A stretch of 64,000 nt of DNA from Gammaproteobacteria bacterium 45_16_T64. GTDB taxonomy: Bacteria; Pseudomonadota; Gammaproteobacteria; Pseudomonadales; Ketobacteraceae. The notes under the pieces were generated by a model. The model saw only the letters and a program-made list of their open reading frames with translations, was not told the origin of the DNA and did not search any database. This document shows, piece by piece, positions 55,061 to 62,556 of this stretch. Numbering within the stretch: position 1 is the stretch's first letter; each line of letters begins with the position of its first letter. The stretch spans positions 62,001 through 126,000 of the forward strand of contig MABD01000034.1 of assembly GCA_002162955.1 (NCBI GenBank), given 5' to 3'. The translations under genes and the position numbers were made by a program.

Positions 55061-55786
55061 TCACATAGCAGGTAAAGCTTTAGGATCTTTTGGGCCGGAG
55101 GGACTGTACGCATTACCGTGCTGATAGAAGAAACTGTCTGAATCAAGCGTCCGAGCTATTGCCTCAAGTTCATCTAAATCGACTTCTGGATTTTTTTCAA
55201 TAATGTTACTGACTCTAGAAAGTTGCTCATCGAACCCCTCGCTACCGTAGCTATCGCCTTCCCAACGCATAGCGCTGGGTATAGCCTGCTTTATGCAGTT
55301 AAACCCACAATACTCCCCAGGAACCAAATTTACCCATTTAGGCCCCTTCCAATAAACAGCAAAATACATAGCCTTCGCTTTGACCTTGTTTATCCCAAGG
55401 TCAATTAGTGCGTCATAGAACATACGATGCGTATCTCTCCATGTCCGCACCTGATTTTCATTGTAACAGTAGTGATCGTGAACAATCGCTGCCTTTAAGT
55501 ACGACTCATCATATTGATCACCGATGATTGGCTGTGCCCATTTCGGAATAGAAGCCCCATCGGTAGTTCCTGATTCCCCGTTGCCATCTTTCCACTCGTC
55601 GGTTTGCCATACCAAACCATTGTTTGATGATTTGTAAGTTAGCATTCCTTTAAGCTTGCAGATTCTCGATTGTGTTTGCTGACACCCTTCAGGAAGAAGC
55701 ACCAAATCTCCAGAAAAAGTCCCTGCGTATCCAGGAAGGGAGAGTATTAATATTACTACTGATAGAAGTGCGGTGAATTTTTTCAT
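55061..55786 (-). CDS. Cassette exported DUF1353-like protein
   Basis: 241 residues from ATG at 55786, preceded by CGGAGAGTCT; the frame is open 86 codons further upstream through attC 4 and is not coding there. Signal peptide KKFTALLSVVILILSLPGYA. Core has TTDGASIPKWAQPIIGDQYD, KAAIVHDHYCYN and HRMFYDALIDLGI, the DUF1353 pattern (D-G-x-S-x-P and a HD-H motif) known from phage and cassette proteins; a possible metal-binding hydrolase-like site. Cysteines suggest disulfides. Function unknown. Confidence 0.82.
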   Translation of the reverse strand: MKKFTALLSVVILILSLPGYAGTFSGDLVLLPEGCQQTQSRICKLKGMLTYKSSNNGLVWQTDEWKDGNGESGTTDGASIPKWAQPIIGDQYDESYLKAAIVHDHYCYNENQVRTWRDTHRMFYDALIDLGINKVKAKAMYFAVYWKGPKWVNLVPGEYCGFNCIKQAIPSAMRWEGDSYGSEGFDEQLSRVSNIIEKNPEVDLDELEAIARTLDSDSFFYQHGNAYSPSGPKDPKALPAM

Positions 55787-55812
55787 AGACTCTCCGATAA
55801 TAAGTAATTTCC

Positions 55813-55910
55813 ATCTAACGCCTTGCTCACCGAGGCTGGTGAATTGGCGATTATTTTGTGTTGAAAAACATGATAATTTGCCAAAATCCGAGTGCAATAC
55901 GTTGTTATGC
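55813..55910 (-). repeat. attC site 4
   Basis: R'' GCATAAC at 55904-55910 carrying the TAA stop of the upstream gene, R' GTTAGAT at 55813-55819. About 98 bases, with an internal hairpin TTGGC.ATTAT and ATAAT.GCCAA. Confidence 0.8.
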
Positions 55911-56291
55911 TTTTTTCCGTGTAATTGAAACCAGTTCACTCTTACACTTTTTATTATCGAACAATCCTGGATTAGAATCACTCCAAACAACAACCACATG
56001 ACCAATTTTGGATTCAATAACTTCGAAGTAGTAATCTTCACCATCTGGATCTAAGGGCACTTTCCCAATATACCCTCCTTTTGGAAAGTGCAAGGACTTC
56101 ACCCCATTGCTAGTTTCGCTAACAAGGGCTTCTAGACTTTGCACTTGGGTCGGATACACTCCGCTATCCAAATAATATAGATTCAGGGAACGAACTAAAA
56201 GATCAAAATCAGCATTAGTTTTGCACACTCTCGACTCAGCATAAGTATGTGACACTTGCAGGAACGACATTAAGATTAGAATAAATTTCAT
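55905..56291 (-). CDS. Cassette GspG-like exported protein
   Basis: 128 residues. Signal peptide KFILILMSFLQVSHTYA. Mature part matches the C-terminal half of type II secretion major pseudopilins: LNLYYLDSGVYPTQVQSLEA then GGYIGKVPLDPDGEDYYFEV. It lacks the prepilin N-terminus (no GF motif or long hydrophobic helix), so it is a secreted stand-alone domain, not a pseudopilin. Binding or calcium-site role cannot be told. Stop lies in attC 4. Confidence 0.75.
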   Translation of the reverse strand: MKFILILMSFLQVSHTYAESRVCKTNADFDLLVRSLNLYYLDSGVYPTQVQSLEALVSETSNGVKSLHFPKGGYIGKVPLDPDGEDYYFEVIESKIGHVVVVWSDSNPGLFDNKKCKSELVSITRKKA

Positions 56292-56300
56292 ATTTTTGAA

Positions 56301-56360
56301 ACATAACGCTTACAGCAGGTGTGTGTATTCTGCGTCACTCTGCCTGCACTTGTTGTATGT
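56301..56360 (-). repeat. attC site 5
   Basis: R'' ATACAAC at 56352-56358, R' GTTATGT at 56301-56307, arms TGCAGGCAG and CTGCTGTA. Confidence 0.72.
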
Positions 56361-56384
56361 CCGCTCTTCGAACTAAAACAATGT

Positions 56385-56825
56385 TCAATCATAGCACCAA
56401 CCTACGTTTAATAGCACTCTTTCGTTAGCGGTTTCAAACACTATTAGTAATGTCCTACCATCGTTGTCTTTCGCAAAAAGATGTGAAAATAACTGGTATT
56501 TTCTTCCATGCTCTTGATCAATTATTGAAATAAGCGTTTCCGCTGCTGCAGAAACATCCGTACCTGGTAGGGCACCTTGGAACAATTTTTTGATATTCTC
56601 AATGACTTCATTCTTATAATGACTCCTCATCGGAAGTATTCCCGACACATCCCACCCCATCATTGACAAAGAATCATGGATCTCAGTATCTAAATCTCGA
56701 TCCAGCGAAAGGTCGAATTGACTGATACCAATCCCACCATTGATATAGGGGCTAAACGAACTAATTCCAGCAATGAATCCCTTCAGATACTCCTGCACCT
56801 TAAATCCCCCCCGCTGCACATACAA
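56385..56825 (-). CDS. Cassette protein of unknown function
   Basis: 146 residues from ATG at 56825; a GTG at 56798 (VQEYLKGFIAG) after GGGGGGATTTAAG is an attractive alternative start. No signal peptide. Contains FSPYINGGIGISQFDLSLD and LLIVFETANERVLLNVGW, an alpha/beta pattern. Not recognised; small soluble immunity-like protein is one possibility. Confidence 0.7.
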   Translation of the reverse strand: MYVQRGGFKVQEYLKGFIAGISSFSPYINGGIGISQFDLSLDRDLDTEIHDSLSMMGWDVSGILPMRSHYKNEVIENIKKLFQGALPGTDVSAAAETLISIIDQEHGRKYQLFSHLFAKDNDGRTLLIVFETANERVLLNVGWCYD

Positions 56826-56974
56826 CGTCTATAGCAATGAAACGCGTGTTTTTTTCCAGTCCTCGAAATACTCTTCGTATTCTAGATCGGATTCTTTCTC
56901 TTTTAGATGAGTTCATCTTTTGGTTTAGCCAAATAACCTAAACGCATTTTCATATAAATTTACCGAGCCCTAAA
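56826..56974 (-). other. Cassette leader with possible decayed small ORF
   Basis: A start ATGAAAATGCG at about 56954 gives MKMRLGYLAKPKDELI then stops; another frame continues in coding-like style as KESDLEYEEYFEDWKKTRVS before a stop at about 56830. A one-base change would join them into a protein of about 40 residues. Weak evidence. Confidence 0.3.
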
Positions 56975-57025
56975 ACGTAACGCTTTAAGCTGCCACCAAA
57001 GGCCGGTAGCTTTGCCTTGTTAAAT
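56975..57025 (-). repeat. attC site 6
   Basis: R'' ATTTAAC (57019-57025, canonical RYYYAAC, includes the gene stop), R' GTTACGT (56975-56981), arms AAGCTACC and GGCAGCTT; begins TTTAACAAGGC and ends AAGCGTTA. Confidence 0.82.
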
Positions 57026-57475
57026 GACATTTTTCCACTTTTGTAGTTGTTCTGATGAAACACAACCACCCCATCCGTCCGCTTCACTCCGATGCTTACC
57101 AAAAATCTCAATTTGCGAGTTTGTAAGCGAGTAATTACATAGTTTAACCACATTGCCTAGAAAACGAGAGGTTTCCTCAGGGTAATGCTGTCCATACATA
57201 GGAGATGCGCTAACCTCTCGTATGTTGCAAGCAATGATATTTATTAGATCCGCCTCGATAATATCCGCTGGGATTGGATCACCTAGACCAGTTATAGCCA
57301 GATTACTTGCTTGCTCATCCCAATCAGGAAGGTTGCTCGCTGTAGCTAGGCTTTTCATGTATTGACAGAACTCTTGGATCGCAACATCATTCAAACCTTT
57401 TGCAGAGCAAAAAGCTTCAAATATCTCAACTGCAAGAAATGTCTTTGCTCTAATTGACAGGTTCTCAGTATTCAT
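57020..57475 (-). CDS. Cassette protein of unknown function
   Basis: 151 residues from ATG at 57475; the frame is open 28 codons further upstream but that part is attC 7 sequence. Mostly helical, acidic: MNTENLSIRAKTFLAVEIFE, then FCQYMKSLATASNLPDWDEQ. A Cys/Trp/Gly-rich end (DGWGGCVSSEQLQKWKNV). Not recognised. Stop TAA comes from the R'' box of attC 6. Confidence 0.75.
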   Translation of the reverse strand: MNTENLSIRAKTFLAVEIFEAFCSAKGLNDVAIQEFCQYMKSLATASNLPDWDEQASNLAITGLGDPIPADIIEADLINIIACNIREVSASPMYGQHYPEETSRFLGNVVKLCNYSLTNSQIEIFGKHRSEADGWGGCVSSEQLQKWKNVI

Positions 57476-57481
57476 AATGCC

Positions 57482-57539
57482 TTTTAACGCTTTATGGAGG
57501 CGCGCGTTTTTTGCGTCATTTTCAAATACAGTGTTATAC
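57482..57539 (-). repeat. attC site 7
   Basis: R'' GTATAAC at 57533-57539, R' GTTAAAA at 57482-57488. Its middle is nearly identical to that of attC 12 (GCAAAAAACGCGCG core). Confidence 0.72.
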
Positions 57540-57545
57540 CATAAA

Positions 57546-58280
57546 TCATTGGTGTGCAATCAGTTTAAGCTCACCAATTACACCTTCTTTTTCAAGTCTA
57601 GATATTAGGCTGTATATTCTGTTTTCATACAACGGATGAAAATCAAAGCGAACATGCTGGCCATCACTGCTAAATTCAATGATTGCTGATATTTCTTTAA
57701 CGAACAATAGCTCTATATCTATATAGGAATGATGCAACAATTCGCTTTCTGGAGTGAATTCGTCTTTTACTTTACTAATTAGCTTATCTAGTGAATACAA
57801 TCCTTTACCGACTATAACTTCCAGGCATGCTCTATCAACAAACGGCTCAAAATACTTTAACGGCTCCATTTCTCTTACCAATCCAGAGTCAGAATGCCAG
57901 ACGCATGGATCGTCAAAGTTTGAATCGATCCAATATATAGTGTCATCGTGCCTTGGAAGCACATAGACTCCTCTCTCACTCCCAGGGCAATAGATAATGC
58001 TATCGCAATCAACTGTACTGGCTATTTCAATAGAATTCGAAATCTCTTCCTCGCCAAGGACTTTAAGTCCTCGCTTCCACCGGTATTCCTTCGAAACTCG
58101 CTGCATTTCAGCTGGAGAAGGGATGTCGATAACCCCACAATATGTTCCTTCGCCAAAAACTTTCAGAAACCTCTTGTAACCCTGTGGTAATGAAATATTA
58201 AGCCGCTCCTCTGCAGCCAACACCTCTCTTTCCTCTATCACCAGCAGCCGGTCATCCACAAAATATATATCTTCAAACAT
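57546..58280 (-). CDS. Cassette SMI1/KNR4 (SUKH) family protein
   Basis: 244 residues. The SUKH pattern is seen in REVLAAEERLNISLPQGYKR then FLKVFGEGTYCGVIDI, followed by RWKRGLKVLGEEEI and a later IYWIDSNFDDP. SUKH proteins are often immunity proteins against contact-dependent or other polymorphic toxins; no matching toxin is visible next to it. The C-terminal about 90 residues form a second, unassigned part. ATG follows immediately after attC 8 and a 30-base leader. Confidence 0.82.
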   Translation of the reverse strand: MFEDIYFVDDRLLVIEEREVLAAEERLNISLPQGYKRFLKVFGEGTYCGVIDIPSPAEMQRVSKEYRWKRGLKVLGEEEISNSIEIASTVDCDSIIYCPGSERGVYVLPRHDDTIYWIDSNFDDPCVWHSDSGLVREMEPLKYFEPFVDRACLEVIVGKGLYSLDKLISKVKDEFTPESELLHHSYIDIELLFVKEISAIIEFSSDGQHVRFDFHPLYENRIYSLISRLEKEGVIGELKLIAHQ

Positions 58281-58311
58281 TTACACTAACTCAACAGTAG
58301 GTAAGACTGAG

Positions 58312-58377
58312 TTATAACGCTGTTTTCTTGAGTCGAGTGAGCTAGCGAACGAAATCCCTAGCACAACCTTGTTAAGT
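58312..58377 (-). repeat. attC site 8
   Basis: R'' ACTTAAC (58371-58377, canonical) inside the end of the upstream gene, R' GTTATAA (58312-58318); internal GCTAG and CTAGC arms. Confidence 0.78.
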
Positions 58378-58681
58378 ATTTCTCGGTACAGCCACCATTC
58401 TCAATAATCCACTTTAGCTCACTGAATCTATCGTCATCGAATTTTATCCTAGACACAAAATCTTTAGCTTCTTCCCAAGTAGGATGCTCGACAACATTCC
58501 CAGAATTACAGTTATCCTGAAAGACCAATGGCTCATAGTATCTTTTGCAGTCACAGGGTGACTCACGAACAACTGGTAAATGGAGTTCATAAATTTTGCC
58601 TTTGTCAGCCTTGTAAACAAACCCATATGATCCACCATCTCTATATACATCAGCCATCAAAGGCTTTCTACACTTTTTCAT
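58358..58681 (-). CDS. Cassette protein of unknown function beside the IS nest
   Basis: 107 residues from ATG at 58681 (MKKCRKPLMADVYRDGGSYG); the open frame continues 18 codons into the IS end and was trimmed. Contains YELHLPVVRESPCDCKRYYE and HPTWEEAKDFVSRIKFDD. Several cysteines. Not recognised. The IS3 element inserted 10 bases before the start codon, so the gene may now depend on an IS-borne promoter or be silent. Confidence 0.7.
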   Translation of the reverse strand: MKKCRKPLMADVYRDGGSYGFVYKADKGKIYELHLPVVRESPCDCKRYYEPLVFQDNCNSGNVVEHPTWEEAKDFVSRIKFDDDRFSELKWIIENGGCTEKYLTRLC

Positions 58682-58690
58682 ACTCAACCA

Positions 58691-58695
58691 GGCTC
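58691..58695. repeat. Target duplication GGCTC, left
   Basis: GGCTC here and at 61176-61180 flank the IS3 element; five bases, within the 3-5 base range of the IS3 family. Confidence 0.8.
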
Positions 58696-58725
58696 TGGTC
58701 TTACCCACGAAAAGTAGACACGTAT

Positions 58726-59556
58726 TTATGCGCATAAGCGCTCGAATTCAGCTGGGCTAACATAGCCGATTGCTGAGTGTCTTCTTAGTCGGTTATAAAA
58801 TATTTCAATATACTCAAAGATACCGGATTTTGCTTCATCAATCGACTGATATTGCTCTGCGTAAATAAGCTCTACCTTAAAACGACTGAAAAACGATTCC
58901 ATCGGAGCGTTATCCCAACAATTTCCTTTACGACTCATGCTAATCGAACCGCCATATGATCGAATGAGATCCTGATATTTCTGAGCCCGATATTGTACAC
59001 CACGATCGGAGTGAATGATCAAACCAGGGTGCGTATCACGTAATTCAAATGCCATTTTTAAGGCCGTTGTAATGAGTTCTTCTGTCATTGTGAGATCAAC
59101 AGCCCAACCAATAATACGCCGAGAAAACAGATCCATCACAGTGGCCAAATACAGCCACTGATTCTCAACCCAGATGTACGTAATATCGCTGGTCCATTTG
59201 GTGTTAGCTTCACCCGCACTAAAGTCTCGCCATAATAGGTTATCGGCAACATTATTCATTGCCAGACCCGTAGCACTATATTTAAAGGCCTTACCATTTC
59301 TCGCCTTTAGACCATTTTCCGCCAATAAATCAGCGACATGGTTAAGACAACAAGTCATACCAAGGGCCGTCAGCTCTTTCGCTATTCGAGGTGCGCCATA
59401 ACGGGCTTTGTAGGTTGCAAAGGTATCCAGTACGGCCTCTTCGACCTGCTTTCGGCGTTGAGATCGATCACTCACCGGCCTCGCGTGCCATTTATAGTAC
59501 CCTGACCGTGACACCCCTAAGGCCCGGCACATCAGCACAATGGCATACTGACCCAC
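58726..59556 (-). CDS. IS3-family transposase OrfB
   Basis: 276 residues from a GTG; natural translation would enter this frame by -1 frameshifting from orfA, and the frame is open upstream (RVKYALIEEYVGQYAIV). Integrase core with DDE: TSDITYIWVENQWLYLATVM (first Asp), IIHSDRGVQYRAQKYQD (second Asp), NCWDNAPMESFFSRFKVE (Glu). N-terminal HTH_21 region LGVSRSGYYKWHARP. The catalytic part is intact, but the link to OrfA is broken by the inner IS. Confidence 0.92.
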   Translation of the reverse strand: MGQYAIVLMCRALGVSRSGYYKWHARPVSDRSQRRKQVEEAVLDTFATYKARYGAPRIAKELTALGMTCCLNHVADLLAENGLKARNGKAFKYSATGLAMNNVADNLLWRDFSAGEANTKWTSDITYIWVENQWLYLATVMDLFSRRIIGWAVDLTMTEELITTALKMAFELRDTHPGLIIHSDRGVQYRAQKYQDLIRSYGGSISMSRKGNCWDNAPMESFFSRFKVELIYAEQYQSIDEAKSGIFEYIEIFYNRLRRHSAIGYVSPAEFERLCA

Positions 59557-59609
59557 ATACTCCTCGATTAGCGCGTACTTTACTCTTGGTGGTTCGCAAA
59601 GTACGCAGA

Positions 59610-60830
59610 TGTAGGTTCAATTGGTCAATGCAACAGGTATCCTAATAAATTAACCAGTATTGGATGAAATAATGAATCGAAAATATACACAAGAAGAACG
59701 AGACCTCGTATTTGATCTATGGAAGCAGGGCGCCGGGTTCAGTGATATTGCCAAAATTCTTGATTCCAAACCTGGATCCATTTTTACCATACTGCGTGAC
59801 CACGGAGGTATAAAACCGGACCAAAGGATACGGGCGGCATCCCACCTAACTATTGAAGAGCGAGAAGAAATTAGAGCAGGATTGTCGGCTAAGATGAGTA
59901 TCCGCGCGATTGCTAGAAAGCTTAACAGATCTCCTTCTACGATTTCTAGAGAGGTTAACAGGAATCGTGGCCGTCGATGGTATAAAGCTGTTGATGCTGA
60001 CAGAAGAGCATGGAGGCAAGCAAAGCGCCCTAAGCCATGTGCGTTAGCGAACAACCCGCGTCTAAAAAAACTGATCGTCGAAAAACTCCAGTTAAATTGG
60101 TCTCCAGAACAAATTTCTGGTTGGCTTATGGTCAAATATTCCAATGAGCCTGAAATGCAAGTCTCCCACGAGACGATTTATAAGACCCTATACGTTCGCT
60201 CACGGAAGACTTTAGACCACCTATTAGCGGCGCATCTAAGGCGAGCACATAAAATGCGACAAAGTAAGCATCATACTAGGTCGGGGGATCGTGGAACTAT
60301 TAACATCGTAAAAGGTGTCTCAATACATAAGCGACCTAAGAGCATTGAATCTCGCAATACAATCGGTCATTGGGAAGGTGACTTGGTAACAGGATCCGGG
60401 AATACTCACATTGCAACTTTAGTAGAGCGAAAGACCCGACTTACGCTACTACTTAAGCTTAAAGGTAAGGATGCTGGAAATGTGAATACTGCGCTAGTAA
60501 AGGCATTCAGAAAGCTTCCAGAACCATTGAAAAAATCACTCACTTGGGATAGAGGAATGGAGCTAGCTAAGCATGCTGAATTCACTCGACTTACAGATAT
60601 CCCAGTATACTTTTGTGATCCATCTAGCCCTTGGCAACGAGGCACTAATGAAAACACTAATTCCTTAATCCGACAATATTTTCCTAAGAAGACATGCCTT
60701 GCTCAGCACTCACAAAAAACACTAGATATTGTTGCAGAAGAATTAAATGATAGACCGAGAAAATCGTTGAAATTTAATTCTCCAAAAGAGATGATGGAGA
60801 GAGGCGTTGCACTGACCAATTGAACCTACA
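59610..60830 (+). mobile_element. IS30-family element
   Basis: 1221 bases. Terminal inverted repeats TGTAGGTTCAATTGGTCAAT and TGTAGGTTCAATTGGTCAGT (complement of the right end) extend to GCAAC with one mismatch in 25. A GA dinucleotide at 59608-59609 and 60831-60832 is the two-base target duplication, as expected for IS30. One transposase gene, reading opposite to the outer IS. Confidence 0.92.
59672..60823 (+). CDS. IS30-family transposase
   Basis: 383 residues from MNRKYTQEERDLVFDL; an ATG four codons earlier is possible. N-terminal HTH regions (FSDIAKILDSKPGSIFTIL; MSIRAIARKLNRSPSTISRE), then the DDE core: GHWEGDLVTGSGNTHIATLV (Asp), KSLTWDRGMELAKH (Asp) and CDPSSPWQRGTNENTNSLIR with the catalytic Glu. 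Full length for the family, stop inside the right terminal repeat. Probably functional. Confidence 0.95.
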   Translation: MNRKYTQEERDLVFDLWKQGAGFSDIAKILDSKPGSIFTILRDHGGIKPDQRIRAASHLTIEEREEIRAGLSAKMSIRAIARKLNRSPSTISREVNRNRGRRWYKAVDADRRAWRQAKRPKPCALANNPRLKKLIVEKLQLNWSPEQISGWLMVKYSNEPEMQVSHETIYKTLYVRSRKTLDHLLAAHLRRAHKMRQSKHHTRSGDRGTINIVKGVSIHKRPKSIESRNTIGHWEGDLVTGSGNTHIATLVERKTRLTLLLKLKGKDAGNVNTALVKAFRKLPEPLKKSLTWDRGMELAKHAEFTRLTDIPVYFCDPSSPWQRGTNENTNSLIRQYFPKKTCLAQHSQKTLDIVAEELNDRPRKSLKFNSPKEMMERGVALTN

Positions 60831-61111
60831 GAAACCTTTTTTAAAAACTCATTCTCCTTGCGCACTTCAGCCAGTTCTCGTTTTAACCGGCGTATATCCT
60901 CTGATTCTTTCTTAGAGTAATCGACGCCATTGATACTGTTAAACTGCTTATCTGACAATCTTCCAAATTGACGTCGCCAGTTATAGATTTGCTGGGGGCT
61001 TATACCCAGTTCCTTTGCGACCTTTGCCGTCGTTTGTCCTGGTTTTTGTGCTCGTAAGACTGCTTCCTTACGAAACTCTTCGGTATAGGCGGGTTTTCTG
61101 TGCTTAGCCAT
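60831..61111 (-). pseudogene. IS3-family OrfA, interrupted by IS30
   Basis: From ATG at 61111 (MAKHRKPAYTEEFRKEAVLR): HTH KVAKELGISPQQIYNWRRQF and a coiled coil DIRRLKRELAEVRKENEFLK. The native end, rebuilt without the IS, would be KKVSAYFANHQE. At 60836-60842 (complement) stands AAAAAAG in the frame A-AAA-AAG, the slippery heptamer for -1 frameshifting into orfB. The IS30 element sits four bases after it, so OrfAB can no longer be made. Confidence 0.88.
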
Positions 61112-61175
61112 CTGACACCTCACTGTTAGACCAGAATCTAACTATAGTTGATGTCTACTTTTCATGGGTAAGACG

Positions 61176-61180
61176 GGCTC
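61176..61180. repeat. Target duplication GGCTC, right
   Basis: Second copy of the five-base duplication of the IS3 element; it overlaps the first bases of the R' box of attC 9. Confidence 0.8.
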
Positions 61181-61225
61181 TTAACGCCAGCGTATTAGCC
61201 GTCGATTTTGACGCTTTTGTTAGGA
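61179..61225 (-). repeat. attC site 9, with IS inserted at its R' end
   Basis: R'' TCCTAAC at 61219-61225, R' GTTAAGA at 61179-61185; arms AGCGT and ACGCT. Joining across the IS gives GGCGTTAAGAGCC followed by TGGTTGAGT and the next gene start ATGAAAAAG. Confidence 0.75.
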
Positions 61226-61603
61226 ATTTTCCACACTCCGACTCGATTTTCTGTTCCAGATCCTCAATACCGTCTTGAAGACTTTTCATAGGCTTAGAAT
61301 CAAATTGAAATTCTACATCTAATGCGTCAATGTTGGCTCCCTTAGAAATTAGATAACGTACTATTTCTTCACGCCCATAATCATTAGCCACTTTCAATGG
61401 AGTAAATCCACCTTCACCTTTTTACTTAATGTTTATCCGATTTCCCGCAAGTAACTTTACAGTATCAATATCCCCCCACACACAGACACAATGAAGGGCA
61501 TTATCACCAAAGCTATTTATATCACTAATCCAAGTCAACTCAAGTCCGGCACAGACTCTACTTGATTTAGCAATTTTCAAACTGAGTTATCCAAAAATTT
61601 ATT

Positions 61604-61647
61604 GCCTAACGCCCGCCTCAAGGTCAGATTGCAGTCGCTCGTTAAAT
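61604..61647 (-). repeat. attC site 10
   Basis: R'' ATTTAAC (61641-61647, canonical, holds the gene stop) and R' GTTAGGC (61604-61610, canonical). Only 44 bases, shorter than most attC sites. Confidence 0.7.
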
Positions 61648-62019
61648 TTTCGAAGCATTTTCAATAATATATGAATTGTATATCGTCGCATAATCTATTG
61701 CTTTTTCTATCGCGATCCCATGCCGCATACCATCTATGAAATCGGATGTACCGACAATATTCACTGTCTTTGCAGATAGACATATTCTATATTCATTCTC
61801 AGTCTTTATCGCCGGGTAATAAGGAGCATAACCATTAATTTGATAGCACTTGGTCGAGCCACTAGTGATATCGGATTTCGCATCATTCTGGGGATCTTCC
61901 GTATCCAGCAAGGTTAATTGGATTTCAATTATCAATGCTGGCTCTGAGTGCAACGCTAGAATTGAACCCAACACAATAGTGCATAGGACAAGACATAGGA
62001 TTGCGATACTTTTCTTCAT
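61642..62019 (-). CDS. Cassette exported or membrane-anchored protein
   Basis: 125 residues from ATG at 62019 (MKKSIAILCLVLCTIVLGSI), which gives a signal peptide or anchor; 47 codons of open frame further upstream cross the preceding cassette junction and were dropped. The remainder, IEIQLTLLDTEDPQNDAKSD then CYQINGYAPYYPAIKTENEY, is beta-rich. Not recognised. Confidence 0.75.
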   Translation of the reverse strand: MKKSIAILCLVLCTIVLGSILALHSEPALIIEIQLTLLDTEDPQNDAKSDITSGSTKCYQINGYAPYYPAIKTENEYRICLSAKTVNIVGTSDFIDGMRHGIAIEKAIDYATIYNSYIIENASKI

Positions 62020-62024
62020 TGAAA

Positions 62025-62057
62025 ATTTAACGCTTGTTTCATTAATTAATGTTAGCT
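62025..62057 (-). repeat. attC site 11, degenerate
   Basis: AGCTAAC (62051-62057) and GCGTTAAAT (R' GTTAAAT, 62025-62031) only 33 bases apart; too short for a full site, probably decayed. Confidence 0.4.
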
Positions 62058-62095
62058 TGCGAGCATTAATTTTATGCAAACTCTTTTTATGTACT

Positions 62096-62542
62096 CTACT
62101 TGTAGCCATATAGCCTGAGATTGGAATCATCAGACTCAAGTTCAAACATTCCAATATCACTTATTATTTTGTATATCGCTTTTATATCTTGGGCTACTAG
62201 CCTAGTGCCAGACTTTATACTGTCAGGGTTAACTAATATTTCGGCCTTAGCGGGAAAATCGACCCATTCGATTTCTTTGTAGTCATAGAATCCTTTAGGG
62301 TATCCACTAATCATAGCTTCCATACTAGATTGATAAAAATCATGACAGTATCCAGCGTATCTTATTCCAAAATCTCTAAGTTCAACGTCCCAAACTAATT
62401 TAACTTTGCTTTCTAAGACCAAATCTGAATCAGATAAAGCCGTTATGATTTTCACCCACTTTTTATTATTCATAAGGAGATCTGAAAAACCCTGAATAAT
62501 ACGATCTGTTTTTGCTCTCGCGAAATCTAAAGGGTTACTCAT
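62096..62542 (-). CDS. Cassette protein of unknown function
   Basis: 148 residues from MSNPLDFARAKTDRIIQGFS; an ATG six codons earlier is possible. Soluble, mixed alpha/beta, aromatic-rich centre (DFGIRYAGYCHDFYQSSMEA). Not recognised. It starts right after attC 12. Confidence 0.7.
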   Translation of the reverse strand: MSNPLDFARAKTDRIIQGFSDLLMNNKKWVKIITALSDSDLVLESKVKLVWDVELRDFGIRYAGYCHDFYQSSMEAMISGYPKGFYDYKEIEWVDFPAKAEILVNPDSIKSGTRLVAQDIKAIYKIISDIGMFELESDDSNLRLYGYK

Positions 62543-62556
62543 ACAACTTACTCCAT

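Larger units (their letters stand above)
58696..61175 (-). mobile_element. IS3-family element split by an IS30-family element
   Basis: About 2480 bases including the inner IS; about 1.26 kb without it. Termini: TGGTCTTACCCACGAAAAG at the left and GTCTTACCCATGAAAAGTAG (complement) at the right, matching at 22 of 23 inner bases GTCTTACCCAxGAAAAGTAGACA. orfA at the right end and orfB at the left are read leftwards and belong to one frameshifted transposase. Inserted directly 3' of the R' box of attC 9. Confidence 0.9.
61176..61580 (-). pseudogene. Ankyrin-repeat cassette gene with in-frame stop
   Basis: From a TTG at 61580 the frame reads KIAKSSRVCAGLELTWISDI, then the ankyrin-like unit FGDNALHCVCVWGDIDTVKL, meets TAA at 61422-61424, and continues in the same frame as KGEGGFTPLKVANDYGREEI, VRYLISKGANIDALDV, a clear second ankyrin repeat. 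The C-terminal part runs through attC 9 toward the IS. A nonsense mutation is the simplest reading. Ankyrin proteins bind other proteins; target unknown. Confidence 0.75.

Noticed and set aside
55787-56044. N-terminal extension of the DUF1353 gene by 86 codons
   Set aside because: It crosses attC 4 and the end of the GspG-like gene; a signal peptide and GGAG stand at 55786.
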